A stretch of DNA of 64,000 bases from an uncultured Clostridium sp. (GTDB lineage: Bacteria; Bacillota; Clostridia; Clostridiales; Clostridiaceae), in assembly GCA_900547475.1 (NCBI GenBank), contig URGW01000016.1, forward strand, positions 1 through 64,000, in the 5' to 3' direction. The notes beneath the pieces were generated by a model, which was not told where the DNA came from, ran no database searches, and saw only the letters and a list, made by a program, of their open reading frames with translations. Both the position numbers and the translations under genes were made by a program. This document shows, one piece after another, positions 26,431 to 34,715 of this stretch. Position 1 is the first letter of the stretch. Every line of letters begins with the position of its first letter.

Positions 26431-26458
26431 AAAAAAGGCTGTGCATATTGCAACAGCC
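26431..26458 (-). terminator. Terminator of the YdiB-like/AroQ unit
   Basis: GGCTGT and ACAGCC form a stem, extended by GC/GC, with six T residues on the minus strand. It divides aroQ from the reductase gene, so the latter needs its own promoter. Confidence 0.88.
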
Positions 26459-26474
26459 ATAATTTTCTAATATC

Positions 26475-26921
26475 TTATTTATTTCTAGTGATATAGTCTT
26501 CTAAAGCTTCCATTGCTAAAACATAACCTTTTTCACCAAATCCACACATTTGTCCTATGCAAGCTGGAGCTGTCTTAGATTCTTTTCTGAATTCTTCTCT
26601 AGCATGTACATTTGAAATGTGAACTTCAACTGTTGGAATTCCTGTGTTTCCTTTTATTGCATCATGTAAAGCTATGCTGTAGTGAGTGTATGCACCTGGA
26701 TTTATAACAACTCCATCAAACTTTTCAAAGTATGCTCTTTGTAAAAAGTCTATCATAGTTCCTTCACAGTTGCTTTGAAGAAGAGTAACTTCGTGCCCTC
26801 TCTTTTCTCCTTCTTCCTTTATATATTCACATATTTCAGTAAAACTCTTTGATCCGTATATTCCCTTTTCTCTAACACCTATCATATTTATGTTTGGTCC
26901 GTTTATTACCATGAATTTCAT
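26475..26921 (-). CDS. aroQ: 3-dehydroquinate dehydratase, type II
   Basis: This 148-residue enzyme interconverts 3-dehydroquinate and 3-dehydroshikimate. Type II features are clear: INGPNINMIGVREKGIYG (catalytic Arg and Tyr), NPGAYTHYSIALHDAI, and EVHISNVHAREEFRKES (catalytic His). Usual type II enzymes have THTS and ALRDA where THYS and ALHDA stand here, a small deviation in the substrate lid region. It lies 124 bases after the YdiB-like gene with strong AGGAGG. It is the only dehydroquinase in the window; the biosynthetic aro operon lacks one. Confidence 0.95.
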   Translation of the reverse strand: MKFMVINGPNINMIGVREKGIYGSKSFTEICEYIKEEGEKRGHEVTLLQSNCEGTMIDFLQRAYFEKFDGVVINPGAYTHYSIALHDAIKGNTGIPTVEVHISNVHAREEFRKESKTAPACIGQMCGFGEKGYVLAMEALEDYITRNK

Positions 26922-26993
26922 ATCTATTTCCTCCTAATAATTTTAATGTTTTCTATATTTAATTATTTTCCGCTTATATTCAAGTATTAATTT

Positions 26994-27011
26994 TCGGCGT
27001 ATTATAGCCGA
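26994..27011. promoter_or_regulatory. GC-rich dyad between the YdiB-like gene and aroQ
   Basis: TCGGC (26994-26998) and GCCGA (27007-27011) stand out from the AT-rich surroundings. On the minus strand the loop contains TATAAT. No T-run follows, so it is either an RNA processing hairpin or a site around an internal promoter. Confidence 0.3.
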
Positions 27012-27045
27012 GTAAAAAAATTAATATATTAAATTTTTAGTAATG

Positions 27046-27915
27046 TTATTTATCACCAAATAAGAACTCTTTCATGTGATCTATTGGCATTTCTTGTCCT
27101 GTCCAACATTTAAATGCTTCTGCACCTTGGAATAACATCATTCCTAATCCATTTATTGTTGGGCATCCAACTTCTTCTGCTAATTCTAATAATCTAGTTT
27201 TTGCTGGTTGATATACAACATCACTTACTATAAGATCTGGTCTTAACATATCTTTTTCTATGTAAGTTTGACCAACGTATGGTTTCATACCCATTCCAGT
27301 ACCATTTGTGAATATTACAGAATCAGCAATTTCTGCTCTTAAAGCTTCTTTATCTTCTAATCTGAATAACTTAGCTTTACAATTAGTTTTTTCATTTATC
27401 TTCTTAACTGTTTCTTCTGCTCTTGCAAAGAATTCATCATCTTGGTTGAATATTGAAAGTTCAGCTACTCCATCTAAAGCTGCTTGGATACAAATTGCTG
27501 TAGCTGCTCCACCAGCTCCAACTATAGTCATCTTCTTACCAATAACATCGAATCCAGCATCACTTAATGATCTCATGTAACCAACACCATCAGTTATGTG
27601 TCCAGTTAAAACACCATTATCATTTATAACTGTATTTACAGCACCTGCTAACTCTGCAGCTGGAGTTAACTTGTCTAAATATTTATGAATGACAGTTTTA
27701 TTTGGCATTGATACATTGCATCCTCTAGCTTGCATTGCTCTTAATCCTTTTACTGCATCCTCTAATCCTTCATTTCCAACTTCAAATGCAAGATAAGCAT
27801 AATCTAATCCTAAGTATCTAAATGCTTCATTGTGCATCTTTGGTGAACTTGTGTGCTTAATTGGCGTTGCTAATAATCCTATTAATGTAGTATAACCTGA
27901 AATACGTCTTTCCAT
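27046..27915 (-). CDS. Shikimate/quinate dehydrogenase, YdiB-like
   Basis: This 289-residue enzyme oxidises shikimate (and in YdiB also quinate) with NAD(P). An N-terminal substrate domain has TSSPKMHNEAFRYLGLDYAY and the lysine in NVSMPNKTVIHKYLD. The Rossmann domain shows VGAGGAATAICIQAALDG and NQDDEFFARAEE, and NGTGMGMKP closes the site. SMPNK, the DEFF segment and overall length resemble E. coli YdiB more than the AroE at 46.5 kb, with which it shares only the general fold. An Asp after the beta-2 strand favours NAD. It heads the aroQ unit behind a LysR box, pointing to use of external shikimate or quinate rather than biosynthesis. Confidence 0.88.
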   Translation of the reverse strand: MERRISGYTTLIGLLATPIKHTSSPKMHNEAFRYLGLDYAYLAFEVGNEGLEDAVKGLRAMQARGCNVSMPNKTVIHKYLDKLTPAAELAGAVNTVINDNGVLTGHITDGVGYMRSLSDAGFDVIGKKMTIVGAGGAATAICIQAALDGVAELSIFNQDDEFFARAEETVKKINEKTNCKAKLFRLEDKEALRAEIADSVIFTNGTGMGMKPYVGQTYIEKDMLRPDLIVSDVVYQPAKTRLLELAEEVGCPTINGLGMMLFQGAEAFKCWTGQEMPIDHMKEFLFGDK

Positions 27916-28033
27916 TGTATTCTCTCCTTTATCTCAATAGCTTATTTATATTTAAGCTACTCTAATCAATTTAAACCGTCTTAGTATTTAATAAAATAAT
28001 GAACGTTAAATATTTAACACTTAATTTACTTTT

Positions 28034-28063
28034 ATTATATTCCACTATTCTATAGTAATCCAA
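28034..28063 (-). promoter_or_regulatory. Predicted promoter of the YdiB-like/aroQ unit
   Basis: TTGGAT (28063-28058) and TATAAT (28039-28034) with an 18-base spacer lie about 120 bases upstream of the dehydrogenase start. The estimated transcription start is near 28027. Confidence 0.55.
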
Positions 28064-28084
28064 TTGATTTTAACCACATTATCT

Positions 28085-28099
28085 ATAGATATAACCTAT
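28085..28099 (-). promoter_or_regulatory. LysR-type box 3 (ATAGA-N5-CCTAT), upstream of the YdiB-like gene
   Basis: ATAGA, TATAA, CCTAT: identical to box 2 except for one base of the right arm. It is joined, like boxes 1 and 4, to an ATCTATAGAT palindrome (28081-28090). Its centre is about 65 bp upstream of the predicted start near 28027. Confidence 0.6.
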
Positions 28100-28171
28100 A
28101 TATTAATAATATTACATAACTATACTTTATAATTTTATATATTTAAATAGATAAAATTTTCTTTTAAACAT

Positions 28172-28217
28172 ATAAAAATAATGATGAATTCTAGATAATA
28201 CTATCTTGATTCATCAT
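28172..28217 (-). terminator. Terminator of the small zinc-protein gene
   Basis: ATGATGAAT (28181-28189) pairs with ATTCATCAT (28209-28217), with an imperfect inner stem; TTATTTTTA follows on the minus strand. Confidence 0.65.
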
Positions 28218-28227
28218 TATAAACTAT

Positions 28228-28413
28228 TTATGCAATTGACTCATTATTTTTCTTCATCCAATTATAGTACTTTTCTTGACATTCTATAGAACAGAACTTA
28301 TTTCCATTCCAATAATCTATATAATTAGTATCTTGATTACAAATACTGCATTTTAGTATTTCCTTAACTTCTATCATATTATATTGCCCCTTATTTAATT
28401 TATTAAATTTCAT
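28228..28413 (-). CDS. 61-residue treble-clef/TRASH-like zinc protein
   Basis: This small protein has two cysteine pairs, CSIC and, 16 residues after it, CSIEC in the context KFCSIECQEKYYNW. That ending is typical of TRASH/YHS-like treble-clef fingers. Both the ATG at 28413 and an internal one 12 codons later have GGGG-type ribosome sites; the longer form is listed. It is bounded by terminators, with its own promoter at 28443-28471. LysR boxes stand 58 and 80 bases before its predicted start, so it seems to belong to the shikimate/quinate regulon. Function unknown; a metal-binding or regulatory role is conceivable. Confidence 0.6.
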   Translation of the reverse strand: MKFNKLNKGQYNMIEVKEILKCSICNQDTNYIDYWNGNKFCSIECQEKYYNWMKKNNESIA

Positions 28414-28442
28414 CTCATATGCCCCCTTATAATTAAATTATT

Positions 28443-28471
28443 TATATATATTTTATCACTTTTAAAGACAA
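28443..28471 (-). promoter_or_regulatory. Predicted promoter of the small zinc-protein gene
   Basis: TTGTCT (28471-28466), 17-base spacer, TATATA (28448-28443). The expected start is near 28436, 23 bases before the ATG. Confidence 0.5.
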
Positions 28472-28486
28472 TTAGTAATTCTTATT

Positions 28487-28523
28487 ATAGATACTTTCTA
28501 TAAATTTGATAGTTTTTATCTAT
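28487..28523 (-). promoter_or_regulatory. LysR-type boxes 4a and 4b in tandem
   Basis: Box 4a, ATAGA-TACTT-TCTAT (28487-28501), is a perfect match to the shared dyad. Box 4b, ATAGT-TTTTA-TCTAT (28509-28523), is one base off and starts exactly 22 bases, two helical turns, further on. The palindrome ATCTATAGAT (28518-28527) overlaps 4b. They sit best for the minus-strand zinc-protein promoter; the symporter promoter at 28596-28624 is over 100 bases away. Confidence 0.6.
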
Positions 28524-28595
28524 AGATAATTTTATGACTTTTATTTTTAATTACTATATATAACATATTATTATTCCTATCAACTAGTTAAATTA

Positions 28596-28624
28596 TTGAC
28601 ATATTATTTTATCTACTATATTAT
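28596..28624 (+). promoter_or_regulatory. Predicted sigma-A promoter of the DAACS symporter gene
   Basis: Consensus TTGACA (28596-28601), 17-base spacer, TATTAT (28619-28624). It would give a leader of about 190 bases, in which CTTTCAA/TTGAAAG (28763-28783) forms a small stem; no known riboswitch was recognised. Confidence 0.6.
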
Positions 28625-28821
28625 TTATCATAACGTTAAATAATTATATTCCATTAATGAAATAATAAACACTTAATTTATGACATGTTAATTTACAACC
28701 TTTACATAATTGAGTTTATTAACATTATTAATATTTTAAATCTATAATTTAATTAATCTAACTTTCAACTTTTTTGAAAGAAAGATTTATCATTATATAT
28801 TAGTTATTGGGAGATAATTTT

Positions 28822-30183
28822 ATGAAATTTAAGTTTACAAAAGCAAAAAATAAATCTACTGCACTAGCTATAAGAATGGCTCTCTCCCTTGTACTAGCAC
28901 TACTTGTTGGTACTTGTTTTATATTGCTAAGAGAATCATTGCTAGCTAATAATAAAGCTTATATATGGAATTCTATTAATAGTATTCTATTTCAAGATAT
29001 AACTACTGAAGAAGGTAAAAACTCTTTAGGTATTTTCTATATCCTTGGTCAATTATTTATTAATTGCCTTCAATTAATAATAATTCCAATGGTCTTTTCA
29101 TCAATAGCTCTTGCTATGTGCCATATTAGTGATACTAAAAAACTTGGAAGAATATCATCTAAAACACTCCTAGGCTTTTTAACAACATCCATATTTGCAT
29201 TAGCTACTGCCTGTATATTTGGATTTACAGCTTATAAGCTTGGATTTTTCAATGTTAATCTTTCTAGTGGTTCTTCTACACCTGTAGCTACATCTAATGG
29301 AAGCAATCCATTAATTGTAATACTTAATGCAGTTCCTAGTAATATAACTAATGTTATGTCAGATAATTCAATGGTATTATCTATAGTTTTTTTAGCTGTA
29401 GTTGTTGGCTTATGTATAAATACTCTTGGTGAAAAAATATTAATTTTAAAGAATTTGCTTATTGATTTAAATAATATAATTGGTGTATTTTTAGAATTCG
29501 TTATAACTAAATTCAGTCCATTAGCAGTTTTCATATTAGTAACTAGAACTTTTGCTGTATATGGTTTAGATCGTTTGAAACCAGCATTAGCATATATGCT
29601 TACAGTTGCTATAACTTCAACACTATTTTTTATTACTGCTTATCCATTGTTTGTTTATTTAGGAACAAAACTAAATCCTATTATATTTATGAAAAAAGTT
29701 GCTAAGGTTGCTCTTTTAGGATTTTCAGCTGCAGCTTCTTCTGCTGCTTTATCACTAAATGAAAAAACAACTGTTGAAGAGCTTGGAGTTAGTAAGGATA
29801 TTGCTTCCTTTGTACTTCCATTGGGAATGACTATTAATATGAATGGTACTGCAATAATGCAAGTAATAGCAGCTATTTTTATTGCAGCTAGCTCTGGATA
29901 TACTCTTACTATTCAAAACATAATTTTAATAGCAGTTTTAGCATTAATAACCTCTGTAGGAACACCATCTGCACCTGGTTCATCATCAATAATACTTTTT
30001 ACAGTATTAACAGGAATGGGATTTAATAATGAAGCTACACTTATAGCTTATTCATTAATTATTGCTATAAATCGACCTATAGATATGCTTATTACTTGCT
30101 TGAATGTAATTGGTGACTCTGCTACTGCAGTAGTTGTAGCTAATTCAGAAGGCTGCTTAAATAAGGAAGTTTATAATAGTTAA
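28822..30183 (+). CDS. Dicarboxylate/amino acid:cation symporter (DAACS family)
   Basis: This 453-residue membrane protein of the glutamate/aspartate/dicarboxylate symporter family has eight helices with two re-entrant loops. The first loop contains SAAASSAALSLN, helix 7 has the cation-site motif GMTINMNGTAIMQ (usually NMDGTA), the second loop is SVGTPSAPGSSSI, and helix 8 has NVIGDSATAVVV. The substrate is an amino acid or carboxylate. The start at 28822 is used because GGGAG lies 8 bases before it; a TTG 15 bases upstream would include this site. It neighbours the shikimate-type cluster, yet its promoter is separate, so involvement is open. Confidence 0.85.
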   Translation: MKFKFTKAKNKSTALAIRMALSLVLALLVGTCFILLRESLLANNKAYIWNSINSILFQDITTEEGKNSLGIFYILGQLFINCLQLIIIPMVFSSIALAMCHISDTKKLGRISSKTLLGFLTTSIFALATACIFGFTAYKLGFFNVNLSSGSSTPVATSNGSNPLIVILNAVPSNITNVMSDNSMVLSIVFLAVVVGLCINTLGEKILILKNLLIDLNNIIGVFLEFVITKFSPLAVFILVTRTFAVYGLDRLKPALAYMLTVAITSTLFFITAYPLFVYLGTKLNPIIFMKKVAKVALLGFSAAASSAALSLNEKTTVEELGVSKDIASFVLPLGMTINMNGTAIMQVIAAIFIAASSGYTLTIQNIILIAVLALITSVGTPSAPGSSSIILFTVLTGMGFNNEATLIAYSLIIAINRPIDMLITCLNVIGDSATAVVVANSEGCLNKEVYNS

Positions 30184-30197
30184 TACATATATAATAG

Positions 30198-30230
30198 AAG
30201 GCCGTGATTAATCACAGCCTTTTATTTTTT
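30198..30230 (+). terminator. Terminator of the symporter gene
   Basis: AAGGC-GTGATT and AATCAC-GCCTT form a stem, followed by TTATTTTTT. Confidence 0.88.
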
Positions 30231-30237
30231 ACTTTAT

Positions 30238-31662
30238 TTAATCTAAATCTGCTCCATTTGATTTTATAACTTTTTTATACCAATAGAAGCTCTTCTTTCT
30301 TCTTCTTTCTAATGTTCCATTTCCTTCATTATCTCTATCCACATATATAAAACCATATCTTTTTTCCATTTCTCCAGACCCAGCACTAACTAAATCAATT
30401 GGTCCCCAAGTCGTATATCCCATTAAATCTACACCATCTAAGTTTACAGCATCCCTCATTGCTTTAATATGTTCTCTTAAATAGTCTATTCTATAATCAT
30501 CTTCTATTTCACCATTTTTATTAATTTCATCTTTTGCTCCTAATCCATTTTCAACAATAAATAATGGCTTTTCATATCTATCATAAATATGATTTAATGT
30601 TATTCTTAACCCTAGTGGATCTATAGGCCATCCCCATTGACTATATGAAAGATAAGGATTCTTTGCTGATGCAAATAAATTTCCCTCTGCTACATCATCA
30701 CTATTATCTGTTCTTACGCAACGACTGTTATAATAAGAAAATGCAATAAAATCAACAGTATATTTCTTTAATATTTCAATATCATCCTCTTCCATAATTG
30801 GAGTAATTCCCTTACGTTCCATTTCCTTTAACGCATAATTAGGATACTTACCTCTTGCTTGAATATCAACAAAGAAATAACTTTCACGATCTACCTTTGT
30901 CGCCTCCCAAACATCATTTGGATTGCAACTATATGGATATGCACTTCCTGCTGCAAACATACATCCAATCTTATAATCCTTATCTATTTCCCTTGCAATT
31001 TTAGTTGCAATAGAACTAGCAACTAATTCATGATGTGCTGCTTGATATTTTATCTTTTCTCTATTTTCCCCATCTTCAAAGCAAATACCTGCTCCCATAA
31101 ACGGTGCATGTAAAATCATATTTATTTCATTGAATGTTATCCAGTATTTTACCTTTCCCTTATATCTTTCAAATACAGTTCTACATAATTTTTCGTAAAA
31201 TCCAATCATCTTACGATTACGCCATCCACCATAATTCTCTATCAAATACATTGGGCAATCAAAATGACATATTGTTACTAAGGGCTCTATTCCATACTTT
31301 TTACATTCATTAAATATTTCATCATAAAAAGCTAATCCTTTTTCGTTTGGAGTTTCTTCATCTCCATTAGGAAAAATTCTACTCCAAGCAATACTCATTC
31401 TATAAACCTTAAATCCCATCTCTGCAAACAATTTAATATCATCTCTAAAATTATGATACATATCTATTGCTATCTTAGCAGGATAAAAATGCTCATCATC
31501 AAAATCATACATTTTTAAATTCCCTGTAATTACAGAAGATCTATCTTTGCCTGTAGGACAAACATCAACATTAGCTAATCCTCTACCATCTTCATTATAT
31601 CCACCTTCACATTGATTTGCAGCAGTAGCTCCACCCCATAAAAAATTATCATTAAACTTCAT
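30238..31662 (-). CDS. bglA: 6-phospho-beta-glucosidase (glycoside hydrolase family 1)
   Basis: This 474-residue cytoplasmic GH1 enzyme hydrolyses phosphorylated beta-glucosides delivered by the PTS. The acid/base glutamate lies in WITFNEINMI, the nucleophile in PLFIVENGLGAKD, and the N-terminal FLWGGATAANQCEG is standard for the family. The phosphate-binding region near the C-terminus (KRYGFIYVDRDNEGNGTLERRRKKS) supports 6-phospho-substrates. ATG at 31662 has GGAGG just before it; an in-frame codon at 31674 is upstream of that site. It follows the beta-glucoside PTS gene by 87 bases in a bglG-bglP-bglA operon. Confidence 0.92.
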   Translation of the reverse strand: MKFNDNFLWGGATAANQCEGGYNEDGRGLANVDVCPTGKDRSSVITGNLKMYDFDDEHFYPAKIAIDMYHNFRDDIKLFAEMGFKVYRMSIAWSRIFPNGDEETPNEKGLAFYDEIFNECKKYGIEPLVTICHFDCPMYLIENYGGWRNRKMIGFYEKLCRTVFERYKGKVKYWITFNEINMILHAPFMGAGICFEDGENREKIKYQAAHHELVASSIATKIAREIDKDYKIGCMFAAGSAYPYSCNPNDVWEATKVDRESYFFVDIQARGKYPNYALKEMERKGITPIMEEDDIEILKKYTVDFIAFSYYNSRCVRTDNSDDVAEGNLFASAKNPYLSYSQWGWPIDPLGLRITLNHIYDRYEKPLFIVENGLGAKDEINKNGEIEDDYRIDYLREHIKAMRDAVNLDGVDLMGYTTWGPIDLVSAGSGEMEKRYGFIYVDRDNEGNGTLERRRKKSFYWYKKVIKSNGADLD

Positions 31663-31749
31663 ACTTTCCTCCATATTATCATATAAAAATTTTTACAGTA
31701 TTTATTAAGCCCTGCCTCAACCAAGTTAAAACAGAGCTTAAATTAAATA

Positions 31750-33678
31750 TTAAATTATTACAGTGATAGCTTTATCACCAAGCTCTAAATTTTTACTTTC
31801 AGTAGCAGCTATTTCAAAATAATCATTATAATTTGTTACTACTACTGGTGTAACTATGCTATAGCCTGACTTTTGTATAAAATCAATATCAAAGGTTACT
31901 AACTCTTGTCCCTTAACAATTTTATCCCCTTGTTTTACATGTGCCTTAAAGCCTTTGCCTTCTAATTGTACAGTATCTAATCCTACATGAATAAGTATTT
32001 CTACACCTTCATCACTAGTAATACCTATAGCATGCAAACTTGGGAATAAAGTTGTAACTTCTCCGCTAACTGGTGCAACTACCTTTCCTTCTGTTGGTTT
32101 AATAGCTAAACCTTGCCCTAATACACCTGTAGCAAAAGCTGCATCTTCAACATCTTCTAATTTTATAGTTTCCCCTTTTATAGGACTATAAATAAATACT
32201 TTCTTTAAAGAATTAGAATTATCTTTAACTTCACTATTATTTTCTTCATCTACTTCGATAACTTCTGCAACTTCTTCCTTATCCTTATAGAAAATCATAG
32301 TTAAAACAAATCCTACCACCATTGAAATTACAATACCAAGTAATGCTACTATTAAATTTCCCATAGATCCATCTGGTTCAATCATTGCTGGTAATTCAAA
32401 TATTCCCATTCCACCAACCATAAACTTTCTTAAATTGAAGAAACCATAAAATGCTCCTCCAATACCACCTGTAATACAGCTAATTATAAATGGTTTTTTT
32501 AATGGTAATAATATACCATATATAGCCGGCTCTGTTACACCAAAAACTCCAGATATAAAGTTAGGTAATGCCATTTCTTTAATCTTCTTATCTTTTGACT
32601 TAAAGAATATAGCTAAAACAACTGCTGAAGTAGCAAATGTACATGCAAAGAACGGCATCATTACATTATCATATCCATTAGTCATAATATTATTTATATA
32701 CACTGGTATAAATCCCCAATGCATTCCAAAAATAACAAGTATCTGCCAAGTAAGTCCTACAATAGCACCTGCAATTAAAGGACTAAAATCCCTTACTGCA
32801 AATACTAATTCTGAAATTATTGTTGAACCAAATGTTGCAATTGGTCCTATAACTATAAATGTAATTGGTAGTGCTACTAAAAGAGTTAACATTGGCACAA
32901 AGAAAAATTTAACTAAATCCGGTACAATTTTATTAAATACCTTTTCACATTTTGAAGCAAAATAAACTGATAAAATTACTGGAATAACTGTTCCTGTGTA
33001 ATCTATTGATATTACAGGAATTCCAAAGAAGCTAATGTAAACTGGTGACTCAAATATAGTTCCAGCAAACATTGTATACATTGCATCTCCCATAGATGAT
33101 ATTGCTCCAGATTGAATACCTGGATAACACATAATTGCACCAACAACTAATCCTATCATTGGTTTTAATCCAAACTTTTTAGCTGATGTATAGCCTAAAA
33201 ATAGTGGTAAAAATGTAAATAATCCATCTCCTATTGCATTTATAATTAAAGCTCCACCAGATGTATCACTATATAATCCAAGTGCAATAAATAATGCATT
33301 TAGACCCTTTACCATTCCACAAGCAGCCATAATTCCTAATATTGGCTGAAAAATACCTGATACAATATCTATTCCCTTATCCAATAATTTTCCTGACTTT
33401 TTAGGTTCTTCATCGCTACTTAAATTATCAATATCTATTAATTTACATACATCTGCATGTACCTCTTGTACATGGTTTCCTATTACTACTTGGTATTGTC
33501 CACCACTTTTCATAACTGTAACAATACCTTGCATATTCTTTAACACATCATCATTTGCTATGCTTTCATCCTTAAGCTTAAAACGTAATCTTGTAATACA
33601 ATGTGTTAAGCTAATTACATTTTCCTTTCCTCCAATATTTTTGACAATCTCTTTTGCTAATTCATTATACTTTCCCAT
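31750..33678 (-). CDS. bglP: Beta-glucoside-specific PTS permease EIIBCA
   Basis: This 642-residue fused permease has EIIB first (about 1-85, phospho-Cys in ISLTHCITRLRFKL). EIIC follows (about 100-460, about ten helices, GVTEPAIYGILLPLKKP), then a linker and EIIA of the glucose type (about 485-642, active His in EILIHVGLDTVQLEGKGF). It imports and phosphorylates beta-glucosides such as arbutin, salicin or cellobiose-like sugars; exact specificity cannot be read. It is downstream of the antiterminator gene and upstream of the phospho-glucosidase gene. GGAGG stands ahead of the ATG. Confidence 0.93.
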   Translation of the reverse strand: MGKYNELAKEIVKNIGGKENVISLTHCITRLRFKLKDESIANDDVLKNMQGIVTVMKSGGQYQVVIGNHVQEVHADVCKLIDIDNLSSDEEPKKSGKLLDKGIDIVSGIFQPILGIMAACGMVKGLNALFIALGLYSDTSGGALIINAIGDGLFTFLPLFLGYTSAKKFGLKPMIGLVVGAIMCYPGIQSGAISSMGDAMYTMFAGTIFESPVYISFFGIPVISIDYTGTVIPVILSVYFASKCEKVFNKIVPDLVKFFFVPMLTLLVALPITFIVIGPIATFGSTIISELVFAVRDFSPLIAGAIVGLTWQILVIFGMHWGFIPVYINNIMTNGYDNVMMPFFACTFATSAVVLAIFFKSKDKKIKEMALPNFISGVFGVTEPAIYGILLPLKKPFIISCITGGIGGAFYGFFNLRKFMVGGMGIFELPAMIEPDGSMGNLIVALLGIVISMVVGFVLTMIFYKDKEEVAEVIEVDEENNSEVKDNSNSLKKVFIYSPIKGETIKLEDVEDAAFATGVLGQGLAIKPTEGKVVAPVSGEVTTLFPSLHAIGITSDEGVEILIHVGLDTVQLEGKGFKAHVKQGDKIVKGQELVTFDIDFIQKSGYSIVTPVVVTNYNDYFEIAATESKNLELGDKAITVII

Positions 33679-33714
33679 TTCTATTCCTCCATATTTCTAT
33701 TTTTTGAAATTTGA

Positions 33715-33742
33715 AGGTTTGGCCAACTTAATGTTACCATCC
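33715..33742 (-). promoter_or_regulatory. RAT-like element before bglP
   Basis: The minus strand shows GGATGGTAAC at one end and GGCCAAACCT at the other, matching the conserved ends of ribonucleic antiterminator targets of BglG/LicT proteins, with a weak centre. No overlapping terminator hairpin is visible, so it may be degenerate or act differently. Confidence 0.4.
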
Positions 33743-33805
33743 AGCTTATAGTTAAATTAATAATTTTAAATACTTGTCACACCCCTTCCTGTAAAATATA
33801 TATAA

Positions 33806-34648
33806 TTATAACTTTGAGTCTTGTAGCAACTTTGCAATATGAATAGTTAAATATATATACTCATCACTAGATAACTCATAGTTATATTTTTTATTAATAA
33901 AAAGTTTTACTTTATCTATGCACTCGGCTTCCTTTGGATACTTTCCTTTTATTATACTTAATAGTTCATCATCTGAATCTCCATTATATGTGTTATTAGA
34001 AAATAGTCGTTGTGCAAAATATCTTAAATGTGTTATAAATCTATAATAAAATACTGATTCTTCTTTAAACTCTACCCTAAGATTTATTCTAACAATAGTA
34101 AGAATTTCTTCTATTAATTTTGTAATTCCTTGAACTTGAGGTTGTTCTTCATTTAATTGTGCATTTACCATATGAAGAGCAATAAATCCAGCTTCATCTT
34201 CCGGAAGCCTTATTTTGGTTTTCTCTTCTATAATATCTAATGCCTTCATACCTATTTTAAATTCATCTCTATAGAATCTTTTAATATCCCATAAAAGAGC
34301 ATTTTTTACTGTTATATTATCCTTAATTCTTTTTATAGCTGTGTAAGTATGATCACTTAAAGATATATAAATTCCATCATTTAGCTTCTTACCTAATACG
34401 CCCTCTGCATACTCAATTATTTCACTAGATAGATTCATGTGTTCCATTGGAATTTTATTAAACAACTCTTGAAATTTATTTGAAACTTCTTTATTTGATA
34501 TTCTAAATACCTTATTTATCTTTTCTTCATCAATAGTATCACCTTTTGATTTTTGATATCCTATTCCTTTTCCCATTACTATTATTTCTTCATCATTAGA
34601 ATCTAAAGTAATTACAACATTATTATTCAATAACCTAGTAATAATCAT
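33806..34648 (-). CDS. licT: BglG/LicT-family transcriptional antiterminator
   Basis: This 280-residue antiterminator has an N-terminal CAT RNA-binding domain (about 1-55, RLLNNNVVITLDSNDEEIIVMGKGIGYQK). Two PTS regulation domains follow (about 70-170 and 175-280), with regulatory histidines in LSDHTYTAIKRI, ALHMVNAQ, FITHLRYFAQRL and LTIHIAKLL. When beta-glucosides are present it binds a RAT RNA stem and prevents terminator formation. Its own leader carries such a RAT and terminator (34716-34809), giving autoregulation. It is first in the bglG-bglP-bglA order. Confidence 0.93.
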   Translation of the reverse strand: MIITRLLNNNVVITLDSNDEEIIVMGKGIGYQKSKGDTIDEEKINKVFRISNKEVSNKFQELFNKIPMEHMNLSSEIIEYAEGVLGKKLNDGIYISLSDHTYTAIKRIKDNITVKNALLWDIKRFYRDEFKIGMKALDIIEEKTKIRLPEDEAGFIALHMVNAQLNEEQPQVQGITKLIEEILTIVRINLRVEFKEESVFYYRFITHLRYFAQRLFSNNTYNGDSDDELLSIIKGKYPKEAECIDKVKLFINKKYNYELSSDEYIYLTIHIAKLLQDSKL

Positions 34649-34715
34649 CTTATCTTCTCCTTTTAAACTTTATAAAGTATATTAATATTTTACCTTATAA
34701 TTTATTTATAAAAAC

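Noticed and set aside
28596..28821. Riboswitch in the symporter leader
   Set aside because: The leader is about 190 bases, but only a small CTTTCAA/TTGAAAG stem is visible and no known riboswitch motif was recognised.
33679..33714. Terminator paired with the second RAT-like element
   Set aside because: No GC-containing stem with a T-run could be found in the 36 bases between the element and bglP.
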